Source of the DNA: an uncultured Eubacteriales bacterium
GTDB taxonomy: Bacteria; Bacillota; Clostridia; Oscillospirales; CAG-382
Reading direction: 5' to 3'
Assembly (NCBI GenBank): GCA_934502885.1
Contig: CAKSUT010000003.1
Location: forward strand, 108,519-172,518
Length of the DNA: 64,000 nt
Below, piece after piece: positions 9,258 to 17,390 of this stretch (positions are counted from its first letter, which is position 1; every line of letters begins with the position of its first letter). The position numbers were made by a program, and so were the translations under genes. The notes under the pieces were generated by a model. The model made no database searches. It was not told the origin of the DNA and saw only the letters and a list, made by a program, of their open reading frames with translations.

Positions 9258-9383
9258 GGCGTTTACCTGCCTTTACACAATTTTACGTATACATTTTACC
9301 GCACAAATTCCCTTTTGTATATACTCGCAAGAACACAAAATCTTTGAAATAAGCCACACGTTTTTATATTTTTCCGAAAGAGC

Positions 9384-9412
9384 TTGACGGAAAAGCGTTT
9401 TTGCGGTATAAT
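9384..9412 (+). promoter_or_regulatory. Promoter for the TetM-like GTPase gene
   Basis: TTGACG (9384-9389), 17-bp spacer, TATAAT (9407-9412), 34 bases upstream of the ATG, with AAAGGA as the ribosome site. The leader is too short to carry the long attenuation leader known from tet(M). Confidence 0.8.
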
Positions 9413-9445
9413 CGGTAATGTAAAGAGAAAAAAGGACGGCGAATT

Positions 9446-11431
9446 ATGGGAAGAATAAAAAACACGGCAATTCTTGCGCACGTTGACGCCGGCAAGACGA
9501 CAGTAACCGAAAATCTTCTGTTCCGCTTCGGAAGCACAAGAAAGGTCGGACGTGTTGACGACGGAACGGCTCACACCGACTACGCCCCCATAGAAAAAAC
9601 CCGGGGAATATCGGTTTTTGCGTCCTCAACGGCGATTGAGTGCGGTGGTGTGAGAATAAACATAATCGACACACCGGGTCACACCGACTTTGCCGGAGAA
9701 ACCGAGAGAAGTCTCATGGCGGCTGACGGCGCGGTGCTTGTTGTGTCGGCGGTCGAGGGAGTGGAGTCGTACACCGAGAGCCTTTGGCAGGCGGTGCGCG
9801 AGGGAAAGCTTCCGTGCATCATTTTCATAAACAAGACCGACCGTGCCGGAAGCGACACGGCGTCTGCAATATCCGAAATTGAAAGCACTCTCGGCACGAA
9901 AACCGTACTTTTCACCGAGGTTATCGGCGAGGGGACAAAGGAGTGCAAAGTCGTGAAGAGTGCGTCTGCAAATGCGGAACTTTCGGAGATTCTCTCTGAC
10001 TTTGACGACGGGATACTCGAAGCTTTTCTCGACGGCAGAGAGATTCCGTTTGAAAGAATGCTTCCCGTACTCACAGGGTGCATGAGAGACGGCAGTGTGA
10101 CTCCGGTATTTTGCGGAAGCGCGCTGTATTCGGTTGGAATAGACGAGCTTGCGGAGGGTATGGCAATGTTTCTTCCCGACGCAGTTCGCGACGAAACCGG
10201 CACGCCGTCCGGTGTCATATACAAAATTGAGCATGACAAAACCATGGGAAAGCTTGCGCACATAAGAATGTTCGGCGGCACGCTGAACGCACGCGACGAG
10301 GTAGAGCTGCGGTCTCCGGAGGAAGCGTCTGACAAATCCGAAGCGTCAGACGAAAGCGAAAAGCGTATCGGCAAAATATCGCAGATACGCCGTACGGACG
10401 GAGAGAAGTTCTGTGACACGGGTCGTGTTTCGGCAGGCGACATTGCGGTGCTGTGCGGTCTTTCCGACGCTAAAGTTTCCGACATAATCGGCGACGCCGT
10501 TCCCGAGGCGGTTCACTCTCTTGCAAACCCGTTTCTTCGTGTAAAGGCTGTGCCGAAGGACAAGTCAAAGCTCACCGCTCTTGCGGCGGCGTTAAGGGAG
10601 CTTTCGGACGAAGAGCCTTACATGAACAGTGAATGGGAAAAGACGGAGGGTGAAATAACTCTGCGCATAACCGGAAAGATTCAGCTCGAGGTCCTGTCGC
10701 TTCTTCTGCGCGAGAGATACGGACTCGAGGCCGATTTTACGCCGCCGACGGTAATATACCGTGAGACGCCGATAAAGGCCGCCGAGGGGTACGAGTGCTA
10801 CACGATGCCGAAGCCGTGCTGGGCTGTTGTGCGTCTTCTCATTGAGCCGACTCCGAGAGGAAGCGGAATATCCTACGACAGTGGAAACGTCCCCAACAAC
10901 AAGCTTTTCTACAAATATCAGGAGCACATACGCCGCTCGGTATTTGAAAGTGCGCACCAAGGCATACACGGCTGGGAGGTAACGGACTTTTGTGCGACTC
11001 TTCTTGACGGTGAACACCACACAATTCACACTCACCCTCTTGATTTCTTCCTTGCGACTCCGATAGCTTTCCTGCGCGGGTTGACGAACTGCGGTTCACG
11101 TCTTCTCGAACCGACTCTCAAGGTGAGGTTCACCGCTCTGGAGGAGTACATGAGCAAAATTATCGGAGACGTAACCGTTATGAGAGGTGAATTCGATTCT
11201 CCTGTCATCGCCGGTGGAAAATGCTGCGTCGAAGCGATAATACCGGCGTCGGAGTGCATGGACTACCCGGTGAAATTTGCGTCGATAACCTCCGGAAAGG
11301 GTCGGCTTCGCTCGTCGTTTTACGGCTACCGCGACTGTCCGGACGGAATAGGATGCGACACGCCGTACAGAGGCGTCTGCCCTCTCGACAGGGCTAAGTG
11401 GATACTCTATAAAAGAGGAGCTATACAGTAG
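9446..11431 (+). CDS. TetM/TetO-like ribosomal protection GTPase (EF-G paralogue)
   Basis: Translational GTPase of 661 aa. The G domain is complete: AHVDAGKTT (G1, residues about 10-18), RGISV (G2), DTPGH (G3), NKTD (G4). The order of domains and length match Tet(M)/Tet(O)-type ribosomal protection proteins rather than EF-G (about 700 aa). The C-terminus aligns by eye with Tet(M) around LLEPTLKV and PASECMDY, but ends in GYRDCPDGIGCDTPYRGV and a PLDRAKWILYKRGA tail unlike classic tet genes. It may displace tetracycline or serve another ribosome-rescue role; resistance cannot be claimed from sequence. It has its own promoter and stands alone between a glycosidase gene and sufB. Confidence 0.85.
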   Translation: MGRIKNTAILAHVDAGKTTVTENLLFRFGSTRKVGRVDDGTAHTDYAPIEKTRGISVFASSTAIECGGVRINIIDTPGHTDFAGETERSLMAADGAVLVVSAVEGVESYTESLWQAVREGKLPCIIFINKTDRAGSDTASAISEIESTLGTKTVLFTEVIGEGTKECKVVKSASANAELSEILSDFDDGILEAFLDGREIPFERMLPVLTGCMRDGSVTPVFCGSALYSVGIDELAEGMAMFLPDAVRDETGTPSGVIYKIEHDKTMGKLAHIRMFGGTLNARDEVELRSPEEASDKSEASDESEKRIGKISQIRRTDGEKFCDTGRVSAGDIAVLCGLSDAKVSDIIGDAVPEAVHSLANPFLRVKAVPKDKSKLTALAAALRELSDEEPYMNSEWEKTEGEITLRITGKIQLEVLSLLLRERYGLEADFTPPTVIYRETPIKAAEGYECYTMPKPCWAVVRLLIEPTPRGSGISYDSGNVPNNKLFYKYQEHIRRSVFESAHQGIHGWEVTDFCATLLDGEHHTIHTHPLDFFLATPIAFLRGLTNCGSRLLEPTLKVRFTALEEYMSKIIGDVTVMRGEFDSPVIAGGKCCVEAIIPASECMDYPVKFASITSGKGRLRSSFYGYRDCPDGIGCDTPYRGVCPLDRAKWILYKRGAIQ

Positions 11432-11562
11432 TGCAAGCTCTTCGTGTCTGCGCGTTGATGTCGGAAAACGTTAATAGAAAGCGAATAGCGAGGTCAACGA
11501 CAGCTTCGTTTTTAAACGAACAGTGAGCAGCCTAATCCTCCGTTCCTTAACTTGTCGTGGTA

Positions 11563-11603
11563 AAGAAAAAAAGCAGTGACGGCTTTACCTGTTTCACTGC
11601 TTT
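11563..11603 (-). terminator. Terminator after sufB
   Basis: Perfect 10-bp stem (11570-11579 with 11594-11603) followed on the minus strand by TTTTTCTTT, directly after the sufB-like stop codon. Confidence 0.85.
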
Positions 11604-11608
11604 TCGTT

Positions 11609-12538
11609 TTATCTCAAAAATCCGTCGATAATCTTTCTCTCCGCTTCCTCCTCGGTAAGTCCCAGGGTGCGGAGCTTTATTATCTGTTCGCCGGCAATCT
11701 TGCCTATCGCCGCCTCGTGGATGAGGGAAGCGTCGAGGTCGCCCGCGTAAAGCTCGGGAATCGCCGTAACCTTGCCGTTGTCCGCAAGTATTGCGTCGCA
11801 CTCCGAATGACCCGTGCACTTGCAGTTTCCCTTTATTATCGAGTGATATCCCTGCACTGAATCGCCCTTTGCAACCGAACGGGACACAAGGTCAACACCG
11901 CTGTCCTCACCGTCGAGGGAGATATCGTAGAACGACTTTGCACTCTCGGAATTGTCGGTGAGAAGTCTCTCTCTTATAACGAGTCTCGCACCGGCTTCAA
12001 GCGTTGCGACGGTCTTTCTCTCGCTCTTCGTGACGCCGCCTATCTGAGCCGTGTCCATTTCCATGTATGCGTTCTCGCCTATTTTGCAGTCTGTCACGGG
12101 GTTGATGTTCTTCTGACCTCTTCCCTTGCCGCTTCCGAGGTGCTTTTCACGGTAGACAACCTTTGCGTTCTTTCCGATAAAGAAACGGTGTATGCCGTTG
12201 TGACGCGCCTCTTCTTCACCGTCGGAATGTACTCCGCAGCCGGCGATTATGATAACGTCCGCACCGTCCTCGACGTAGAAATCGTTGTACACAAGGTCGT
12301 CAACTCCGGCGTGCGTGATACAGGCGGGAATGTAAACCGACTCGCCTGCGGTCTTGCCGCTGATGTAAATATTTATGCCGGGGTTGTCGGTCTTGCTCTC
12401 TATCTTTATATTTTCGGTCGAACGTCTTCCGGCACAGCCGCCGTCCTGTCTTATGTTGTAGGCACTCTTTGTCGAGTCGTCCGTCCAGTCGGAGACTTCT
12501 TTCAAAAGTTCGCCCGTTACTTTATTCATTTCGTCCAT
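11609..12538 (-). CDS. sufB: SufB/SufD family Fe-S cluster scaffold protein
   Basis: Scaffold for Fe-S cluster assembly, 309 aa, which is shorter than the roughly 470 aa of SufB in the full suf operon and matches the short SufB-like form found beside SufC in many anaerobes. It has the right-handed beta-helix core region (VEDGADVIIIAGCGVHSDGEEEARHNGIHRFFIGKNAKV, beta strands in series) and the conserved C-terminal part HSECDAILAD, then LIHEAAIGKIAGEQIIKLRTLGL, ending EEAERKIIDGFL. The His in LIHEAAIG and several Cys are candidate cluster ligands. It begins one base after the sufC stop codon, so the pair is translationally linked. No sufS, sufU or sufD lies in the window. Confidence 0.9.
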   Translation of the reverse strand: MDEMNKVTGELLKEVSDWTDDSTKSAYNIRQDGGCAGRRSTENIKIESKTDNPGINIYISGKTAGESVYIPACITHAGVDDLVYNDFYVEDGADVIIIAGCGVHSDGEEEARHNGIHRFFIGKNAKVVYREKHLGSGKGRGQKNINPVTDCKIGENAYMEMDTAQIGGVTKSERKTVATLEAGARLVIRERLLTDNSESAKSFYDISLDGEDSGVDLVSRSVAKGDSVQGYHSIIKGNCKCTGHSECDAILADNGKVTAIPELYAGDLDASLIHEAAIGKIAGEQIIKLRTLGLTEEEAERKIIDGFLR

Positions 12539-12539
12539 C

Positions 12540-13274
12540 TCAATACGTCTCCTTTACGTTCTTGCCGAGGGGGCAGTGTCCTCTTTTTTCGTTTTCGAGA
12601 AGCGACGGAAGTATATCTCCGCTGTCGCCCTCGGTGCGCACCTTGCCGTCGGCGATAACGACTATTCTGTCGGCGATATCCATAATGCGCTCTTGGTGGG
12701 ATATGATGAGAAGCGAGCGTTCGCTGTCCTTTTTCAGCGTTTTGAACGCCTCAATGAGGCTTGCGAAGCTCCAAAGGTCAACTCCTGCCTCAGGTTCGTC
12801 GAACACTATCATTCTCGCATTTTTGCGTGCAAGAACCGTCGCTATCTCTATGCGCTTGCTCTCGCCGCCCGAGAGGTTTGCGTTGACCTCACGGTCAATG
12901 TACTCGTGTGCGCAGAGTCCGACCTTGCCGAGAATATCGCATATTCTGTCCTCGCCGAGCTTTTCCTCCGCAGAGAGTTCGAGAAGGTTTCTTATGGTAA
13001 TCCCCTTGAAGCGCACCGGCTGTTGAAACGCATAAGCTATTCCGCTCTTCGCTCTCTCTGTGATATCGAGATCGGTTATGTCCTTACCGTCTAAAACTAT
13101 ACTTCCCTCCGACGGTGTATAAAGCCCTGCGATAACCTTTGCAATGGAGGTTTTGCCGCCGCCGTTCGGGCCTGTGACGACGGTGAGCTTTCCGTCGGGG
13201 ACGGTGAGGTTTATACCTTTTAATATTTCGTCTCCGCCGTCTGTTTTCCAGCGGATATTTTTAAGTTCGAGCAT
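12540..13274 (-). CDS. sufC: Fe-S cluster assembly ATPase SufC
   Basis: ABC-type ATPase of 244 aa that powers the SufB scaffold. It has Walker A GPNGGGKTS near residue 37, Q-loop region AFQQPVRFKGITIRNLL, signature LSGGESKRIEIATVLAR, Walker B MIVFDEPEAGVDL and the switch His in IISHQ. SufC-specific features are the LSGGE(S/K)KR signature and the short RF.G.T segment after the Q-loop. ATG 13274 follows AAAGGA. First gene of a two-gene operon with sufB. Confidence 0.93.
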   Translation of the reverse strand: MLELKNIRWKTDGGDEILKGINLTVPDGKLTVVTGPNGGGKTSIAKVIAGLYTPSEGSIVLDGKDITDLDITERAKSGIAYAFQQPVRFKGITIRNLLELSAEEKLGEDRICDILGKVGLCAHEYIDREVNANLSGGESKRIEIATVLARKNARMIVFDEPEAGVDLWSFASLIEAFKTLKKDSERSLLIISHQERIMDIADRIVVIADGKVRTEGDSGDILPSLLENEKRGHCPLGKNVKETY

Positions 13275-13421
13275 CTCTTATATTTTTCCTTTCGTTTGGA
13301 TTCAAAAACTATTATTGCGCCGCAAAGAGGTTCTCATTCGCAGCCATGTTATATTATAGACGAAGAGAAAAGAATTGTCAAGAGAAACGTCGATAAATGC
13401 ACCGAAATGTTACAACGGCGC

Positions 13422-13454
13422 AAAAAAAGACGCAGAAGCCGAAACCTCTGCGCC
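13422..13454 (-). terminator. Terminator after the sugar isomerase-like gene
   Basis: Ten-bp stem with two G-U pairs (13429-13438 with 13445-13454), followed on the minus strand by seven T. Confidence 0.85.
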
Positions 13455-13468
13455 GAAACTGTGTGAAA

Positions 13469-14320
13469 TCAGAGCTTGATGTACTTCTTGAGTGCGTCCG
13501 CCGCAACCTTGAACGCTTCTTCGCCGGAGGAATACTCCTTGATTATCTCGCCCTCTTTTTTGTGTTCGAGAACCTCGAGTCCCTTGAACACGGTGAGGTG
13601 GGGTTCGAGAGTGAGGATAACCTCTCCGTCGAAGTCACGGTCAACGTCGGCAAGCATCTCGGGAATTCTGCCGTAGCCGTCGCCGGTGGGAACTATGCGT
13701 GCTTCGCCGTAAGCGTCCTTGATGTGGAAGTAGAGAATGTGATCCTTGAGCGTGTTGTAACCGTAGGGATACGGCTCGTCGCCCATGCAGATGAAGTTAG
13801 CCGGGTCGAATACGCACTTGATTCTGCCGCCGAACTCCTTCTGAATGTCAAGGCATCTCTCGACACTGTCGCCGTAAATACCTCTCTCGTTTTCGTGGCA
13901 GAGAAGGACATCCTCAGCCTCCGCAATTTCAAGCATAGCCGCGAGTCTCTTCATGACCTCGTCACGCATCTCGCTCACAGGTTCGCCGTGGTCGGGATAG
14001 AAGCTGAACATTCTTATCTTCTTTGTCTCGAAAATCTTTGCAAGCTTTATAACGTGGCGAAGCTCTTCGAGGTGCGGTTCAAAGGGATCGGTTATCTTTA
14101 TCTTGCCGATAGGAGAGCCGATGCACGAAACCTTTATTCCGTTTGCATCAAACTTTGCCTTTACCTCTCTTGCCTTTTCCTCGGTGATATGCGCGATATT
14201 GGTGCCGTCAACACCTCTTATTTCGAGCATTCCTATGCCGTTCGCCTTGAGTCCCTCGATCTGCTTGTCTATCACGGGAGAGTATTCGTCCGCAAATGCG
14301 CTGAGTACAAACTTTGCCAT
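13469..14320 (-). CDS. Sugar phosphate isomerase/epimerase (xylose isomerase-like TIM barrel)
   Basis: Protein of 283 aa of the AP endonuclease 2/xylose isomerase-like fold. Typical strands and metal ligands are visible: FADEY at the start, MLEIRGVDG, VLLCHENERG (His and Glu ligands), KCVFDPANF (Asp ligand), ILYFHIKDA (His ligand) and VILTLEPHL near the C-terminus (Glu ligand). ATG 14320 is chosen over an in-frame TTG 12 bases upstream because AAAGAAAGG is at workable distance only from the ATG. No signal peptide. It has its own promoter and terminator, so it is monocistronic. The sugar substrate cannot be told. Confidence 0.88.
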   Translation of the reverse strand: MAKFVLSAFADEYSPVIDKQIEGLKANGIGMLEIRGVDGTNIAHITEEKAREVKAKFDANGIKVSCIGSPIGKIKITDPFEPHLEELRHVIKLAKIFETKKIRMFSFYPDHGEPVSEMRDEVMKRLAAMLEIAEAEDVLLCHENERGIYGDSVERCLDIQKEFGGRIKCVFDPANFICMGDEPYPYGYNTLKDHILYFHIKDAYGEARIVPTGDGYGRIPEMLADVDRDFDGEVILTLEPHLTVFKGLEVLEHKKEGEIIKEYSSGEEAFKVAADALKKYIKL

Positions 14321-14363
14321 TGGTATTACCAACCTTTCTTTTGTGGATTCTGTTTACGGCTAC

Positions 14364-14392
14364 ATTATAGTCCGTATACTCCGCAAAATCAA
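14364..14392 (-). promoter_or_regulatory. Promoter for the sugar isomerase-like gene
   Basis: Minus strand TTGATT (14387-14392), 17-bp spacer, TATAAT (14364-14369), 44 bases upstream of the ATG. Confidence 0.8.
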
Positions 14393-14459
14393 GTCTTTCG
14401 GTGCATTTGTGTTGTTTTTTGAAATATTTTCATCAAAAACTTGCATTTCGGCAAAGCGT

Positions 14460-15155
14460 TCAATGCGCCGCCTGCGCTTTTTCCATGCGTTTCCAGCTCA
14501 CAAGACCGTAAAGGTCGTTTACGAGAAAAGCAACGAAGCACACAACGACAGAGATATACGCCGTGTTTTCAAACGACGCCATGATCCACAGCACGATAAG
14601 CACAACGTCGTTTGCGGCGTATCCTGCGGCGTAATACGGGCTTCTTCTGAGAGTGAGATAAACGGGAATAAACGAGGTTGTGACGGAGAGCGTACTCGGC
14701 ACGATATTCGCCGTTCCGAGGGCTTTGAGAATAAAGTAGAAAAGCACGGTCACGGCAATCGCCATCACCCACATGAATATATGCTCCCTCCCGGATATTT
14801 TCCCGACCTTCACCTGCGAACGGTTGCCCTCAAAGGGGTGCTTAAGCCACGCTATAAACGACGCCGCGGACATCGGCATTGTCATTCAGAGGTAGGTCGC
14901 CATTTCTCCGTAGTAGGCGAAGGTATACGAGAATACACCGTACATTATGCTGAAAACAACCATGAGCGCAAGCCCAAAAGGATTGCCTTTTGCGTTTAAA
15001 ATGAGCGAGGTTACTCCCACAAGCGACGCCGCAAGGGTGAGAAGTCCGTTTCCGCCGAAGTGGACGAAGGATATTATTATGGCGGCGACCGATAAACCCC
15101 AGAGAAGCTTTTCGGCGGTCGTGAAGTATGCGGAAAGCTGTTTTATTTTTTTCAT
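14460..15155 (-). pseudogene. pnuC: pnuC nicotinamide riboside transporter, interrupted by an in-frame TGA
   Basis: Integral membrane importer of the PnuC family, about 230 codons. The frame opens at ATG 15155 (MKKIKQLSAYF; AAGGAG upstream) and reads typical PnuC helices to YYGEMATYL, then meets TGA at 14888-14886. The very next codon continues in the same frame as MTMPMSAASFIAWLKHPF and on to the C-terminal helices (PVYLTLRRSPYYAAGYAANDVVLIVLWIM) and end at 14460. In relatives this junction normally reads YLGMT, so one G-to-T change (GGA to TGA) explains the break. The two halves are otherwise undamaged, so the lesion is recent, a sequencing error, or a read-through site. TGA is used as a normal stop elsewhere here. 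The leader RNA upstream is intact. Confidence 0.8.
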
Positions 15156-15170
15156 GCAAATTCTCCTTAC

Positions 15171-15290
15171 AAAAAAATAAAGCACCTGCAACACATCTTC
15201 AAAGACCTAACGATGTGTGCAAATGCTTAAAAGCACTTCTACCCGGCGGCAGATTTGTACGGTTCTCCGTACCAACATATATATGTTGAG
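15171..15290 (-). promoter_or_regulatory. Structured 5' leader with intrinsic terminator (candidate riboswitch or attenuator) of pnuC
   Basis: Between the pnuC promoter and its ribosome site lies a leader of about 120 nt. In transcript order: hairpin 15288-15273 (six-bp arms), hairpin 15272-15257 (GTACGG with CCGTAC, AGAA loop), a small C/G-rich hairpin near 15250-15237 (CTGCC with GGTAG), a short hairpin AGTGCTT/AAGCATT, and a 15-bp stem (15226-15212 with 15197-15182, one bulge) followed by an 11-base run with ten T and one A (15181-15171). The terminator ends a few bases before the GTAAGGAG ribosome site, and the AAGCATT hairpin competes with the terminator 5' arm. I do not recognise the aptamer class; NAD+, thiamine, preQ1 and ZTP consensus cores were not evident. 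Confidence 0.7.
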
Positions 15291-15293
15291 CTT

Positions 15294-15322
15294 ATTCTAT
15301 CACATATCCGCTCAAATTGCAA
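15294..15322 (-). promoter_or_regulatory. Promoter for the pnuC leader
   Basis: Minus strand TTGCAA (15317-15322), 17-bp spacer, TAGAAT (15294-15299). The expected start is at about 15288-15286, at the first leader hairpin. Confidence 0.8.
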
Positions 15323-15359
15323 TACTTTGTAAATATATTTTCAATTTATTTAAAATGCG

Positions 15360-15388
15360 TTGAAATCGGAAGCAAGTTGTTGTATAAT
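15360..15388 (+). promoter_or_regulatory. Promoter for the SLC13/ArsB-like transporter
   Basis: TTGAAA (15360-15365), 17-bp spacer, TATAAT (15383-15388), divergent from the pnuC promoter 40 bases away. Confidence 0.8.
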
Positions 15389-15429
15389 AACCAATTGCGG
15401 CACAAATACACGCATTGGAGTGATACGAC

Positions 15430-16563
15430 ATAAAAATTACGTTTAACAGAGTTATAGGCTTTATACACCGTCACACGGTTCTTGCGATAGCGTTTCTTCT
15501 TGCCGTCGTGACGTCGTTTATCGTAAAGCCCGACCGTGAATACATAGGATATTTCGACTTTAAGACGCTGAGCTGTCTTTTCTGCACGCTTGCGGTCGTC
15601 TGCGCACTCAAGAACATACGCTTTTTCACGTATCTTTCGAGGAAGATAGTCGTCCTTGCCGGGAACGTACGAAGCGCCGTGCTTACTCTCGTCTACATAA
15701 CCTTTATCGGATCAATGATTCTTGCGAACGACATGGCGCTGATAACCTTTCTCCCTCTCGGTTACTATGTGCTTTCGTCAACCGGAAAGACGGAGTATGC
15801 GGCGTTTTGCTTCATCATGCAGAATATATCCGCAAACCTCGGAGGAATGCTCACGCCCTTCGGCAATCCTCAGAACCTCTACATATACTCCCGTTTCGGC
15901 ATACCGACGGGTGAGTTTATGGGGATAATGCTCTTTCCGTTTCTCCTGTCGGTGACGCTTCTCACGATATGCTGTCTCTTTCTGCCGGGTACGAAAATAC
16001 ATCTCAGCGACAACGAGGACATCGTTCTTCCGGCGGCAAGGACAACGGTATACATCGTGCTTTTCGTTCTTGCCATTGCGGTTGTATTCAGGGCGGTAAA
16101 CTATATTGTCGGCTTTGCCGTAATTCTTGCGGCGATGCTCTTTCTCGACCGTGAGGCTCTGGGAAAGGTTGACTATGCACTTCTCGGAACCTTCACCTGC
16201 TTTTTCATCTTCGCCGGGAATATGTCGAGAATAGGTGCGGTGCGTGAGTTTATCGGCACGCTTCTCGAAAAGAACACGCTTCTCGTATCTACTCTCTCCT
16301 GTCAGTTTATAAGCAACGTGCCGTCGGCGATACTTCTGTCACGCTTCACAGAAAACTATCCGTCGCTTCTTGTCGGCGTAAACATAGGCGGCGTCGGCAC
16401 TCTCATCGCTTCTCTTGCAAGCCTTATCACATTCAGCGAATACACCGCCCACTTCCCCGGCAGAAAGAGCGTCCTGCGCTACCTCGGTTTGTTCTCGGCG
16501 TTCAACTTCGGCTTCCTTATCGTACTCACGCTCTTCTGCTCGATTGTTTTGGGGATGAAGTGA
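15430..16563 (+). CDS. SLC13/ArsB-NhaD superfamily anion transporter, probable AUA start
   Basis: Membrane transporter of the ion transporter superfamily (citrate/arsenite/Na+ carriers), about 377 aa with roughly ten helices. Conserved pieces are ITFIGSMILANDMALITFLPL, NISANLGGMLTPFGNPQNLYIY and, in the second half, STLSCQFISNVPSAILLSRF: two pseudo-symmetric loops with Asn-Pro turns, as in this superfamily. The first ATG/GTG in frame (GTG 15508) lies inside the first helix and has no ribosome site. Reading back, the frame stays open to a TGA at 15421 and gives KITFNRVIGFIHRHTVLAIAFLL, a normal cytosolic N-terminus plus helix 1, beginning at ATA 15430, with GGAG at 15417-15420 nine bases before. 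No ATG, GTG or TTG exists there. Substrate unknown. Confidence 0.75.
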   Translation: MKITFNRVIGFIHRHTVLAIAFLLAVVTSFIVKPDREYIGYFDFKTLSCLFCTLAVVCALKNIRFFTYLSRKIVVLAGNVRSAVLTLVYITFIGSMILANDMALITFLPLGYYVLSSTGKTEYAAFCFIMQNISANLGGMLTPFGNPQNLYIYSRFGIPTGEFMGIMLFPFLLSVTLLTICCLFLPGTKIHLSDNEDIVLPAARTTVYIVLFVLAIAVVFRAVNYIVGFAVILAAMLFLDREALGKVDYALLGTFTCFFIFAGNMSRIGAVREFIGTLLEKNTLLVSTLSCQFISNVPSAILLSRFTENYPSLLVGVNIGGVGTLIASLASLITFSEYTAHFPGRKSVLRYLGLFSAFNFGFLIVLTLFCSIVLGMK

Positions 16564-16580
16564 TCGCTGAAAAATATGAC

Positions 16581-16620
16581 GTCCGCCACAAACCTTAACC
16601 GGAATGAGGCGGACACTTTT
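16581..16620 (+). terminator. Terminator after the anion transporter gene
   Basis: Seven-bp G/C stem (16581-16587 with 16608-16614) followed by ACTTTTT on the plus strand; on the minus strand it is followed by ATATTTTTC, so it may serve both convergent genes. Confidence 0.7.
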
Positions 16621-17366
16621 TACCTCATCTCCTCGACATAGTAAACGTAGTCGATAGAGGCAAGGGCCTTTATGATTTCGCTGTGGGTTTTGTACTTCTT
16701 AAGCTCCTTGCTTTCGATTGAGAGAGCTATCGAGTAAACGCTGAGTCCCGAGCTTATGTACGCCGGGTTTGACTCTATCTCGTCAACGGCAAGACCGAGA
16801 GTCCTTATTGTCGTGATAAACTCACGGAGCTTGCTGCCGCTGTTGAGTTCAAGGTGTATTTCAAAATGGTTGGAACGGTTTTTCAAATATATCTCAAACT
16901 TCGGAAACAGCGACAGGCAGCACAGAAGCACCGCAAACGAAATGAGAGTCACCGTGTAAAGTCCTGCGCCTGCCGCAAGTCCTATAAGTCCGCACGCCCA
17001 AAGACCGACCGCCGTCGTGAGTCCCTTTATCTGATTCTTCGAGCTGAACATCATCGAGTTTACGCATATTGTCGCCGCTCCCACGACTATCGCCGCCGAT
17101 ATGAGGCTGAACGATGCGCCGTAAACTGTGCTCATGTACACGTCGAGTATTGAACCGACCGTTGCCGCAAGCGACAGAAGTATAAAGGTTCTCAGTCCTG
17201 CGGAATGACGCTTGCTCGACCTCTCACAGCCGATTATCGTTGCAAGAGCTATCGAGAGTGCAATTCTCAAAGTAGCCGATGCGGCGTTAAGTCCGACCGA
17301 CCACTCACCCAAAAACACGGCAATCGGATCTGACGCCGCTCTTATTATATTCATCGGTATATCCAT
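16620..17366 (-). CDS. MgtC/SapB family membrane protein
   Basis: Protein of 248 aa. The N-terminal 150 residues form about five helices with MgtC hallmarks: LRIALSIALATIIGCERSSKRHSAGLRTFILLSLAA (the E-R and H-x-x-G-x-R-T-x motif), then GAATICVNSMMFSSKNQIKGLTTAVGLWACGLIGLAAGAG. The soluble C-terminal part resembles the ACT-like domain found in MgtC (LREFITTIRTLGLAVDEIES). MgtC proteins act in low-magnesium or stress physiology, partly by acting on the F-ATPase; which role applies here is unknown. It lies 24 bases after the CPA2 antiporter gene, so both ion-related membrane proteins are probably co-transcribed. Confidence 0.88.
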   Translation of the reverse strand: MDIPMNIIRAASDPIAVFLGEWSVGLNAASATLRIALSIALATIIGCERSSKRHSAGLRTFILLSLAATVGSILDVYMSTVYGASFSLISAAIVVGAATICVNSMMFSSKNQIKGLTTAVGLWACGLIGLAAGAGLYTVTLISFAVLLCCLSLFPKFEIYLKNRSNHFEIHLELNSGSKLREFITTIRTLGLAVDEIESNPAYISSGLSVYSIALSIESKELKKYKTHSEIIKALASIDYVYYVEEMR

Positions 17367-17390
17367 AGTTACAACCCTTCCTTTCGGTAT

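Noticed and set aside
14886..14888. TGA read as an amino acid (alternative genetic code) in pnuC
   Set aside because: TGA ends other genes normally here, for example cas8c and cas7, so a general recoding is excluded.
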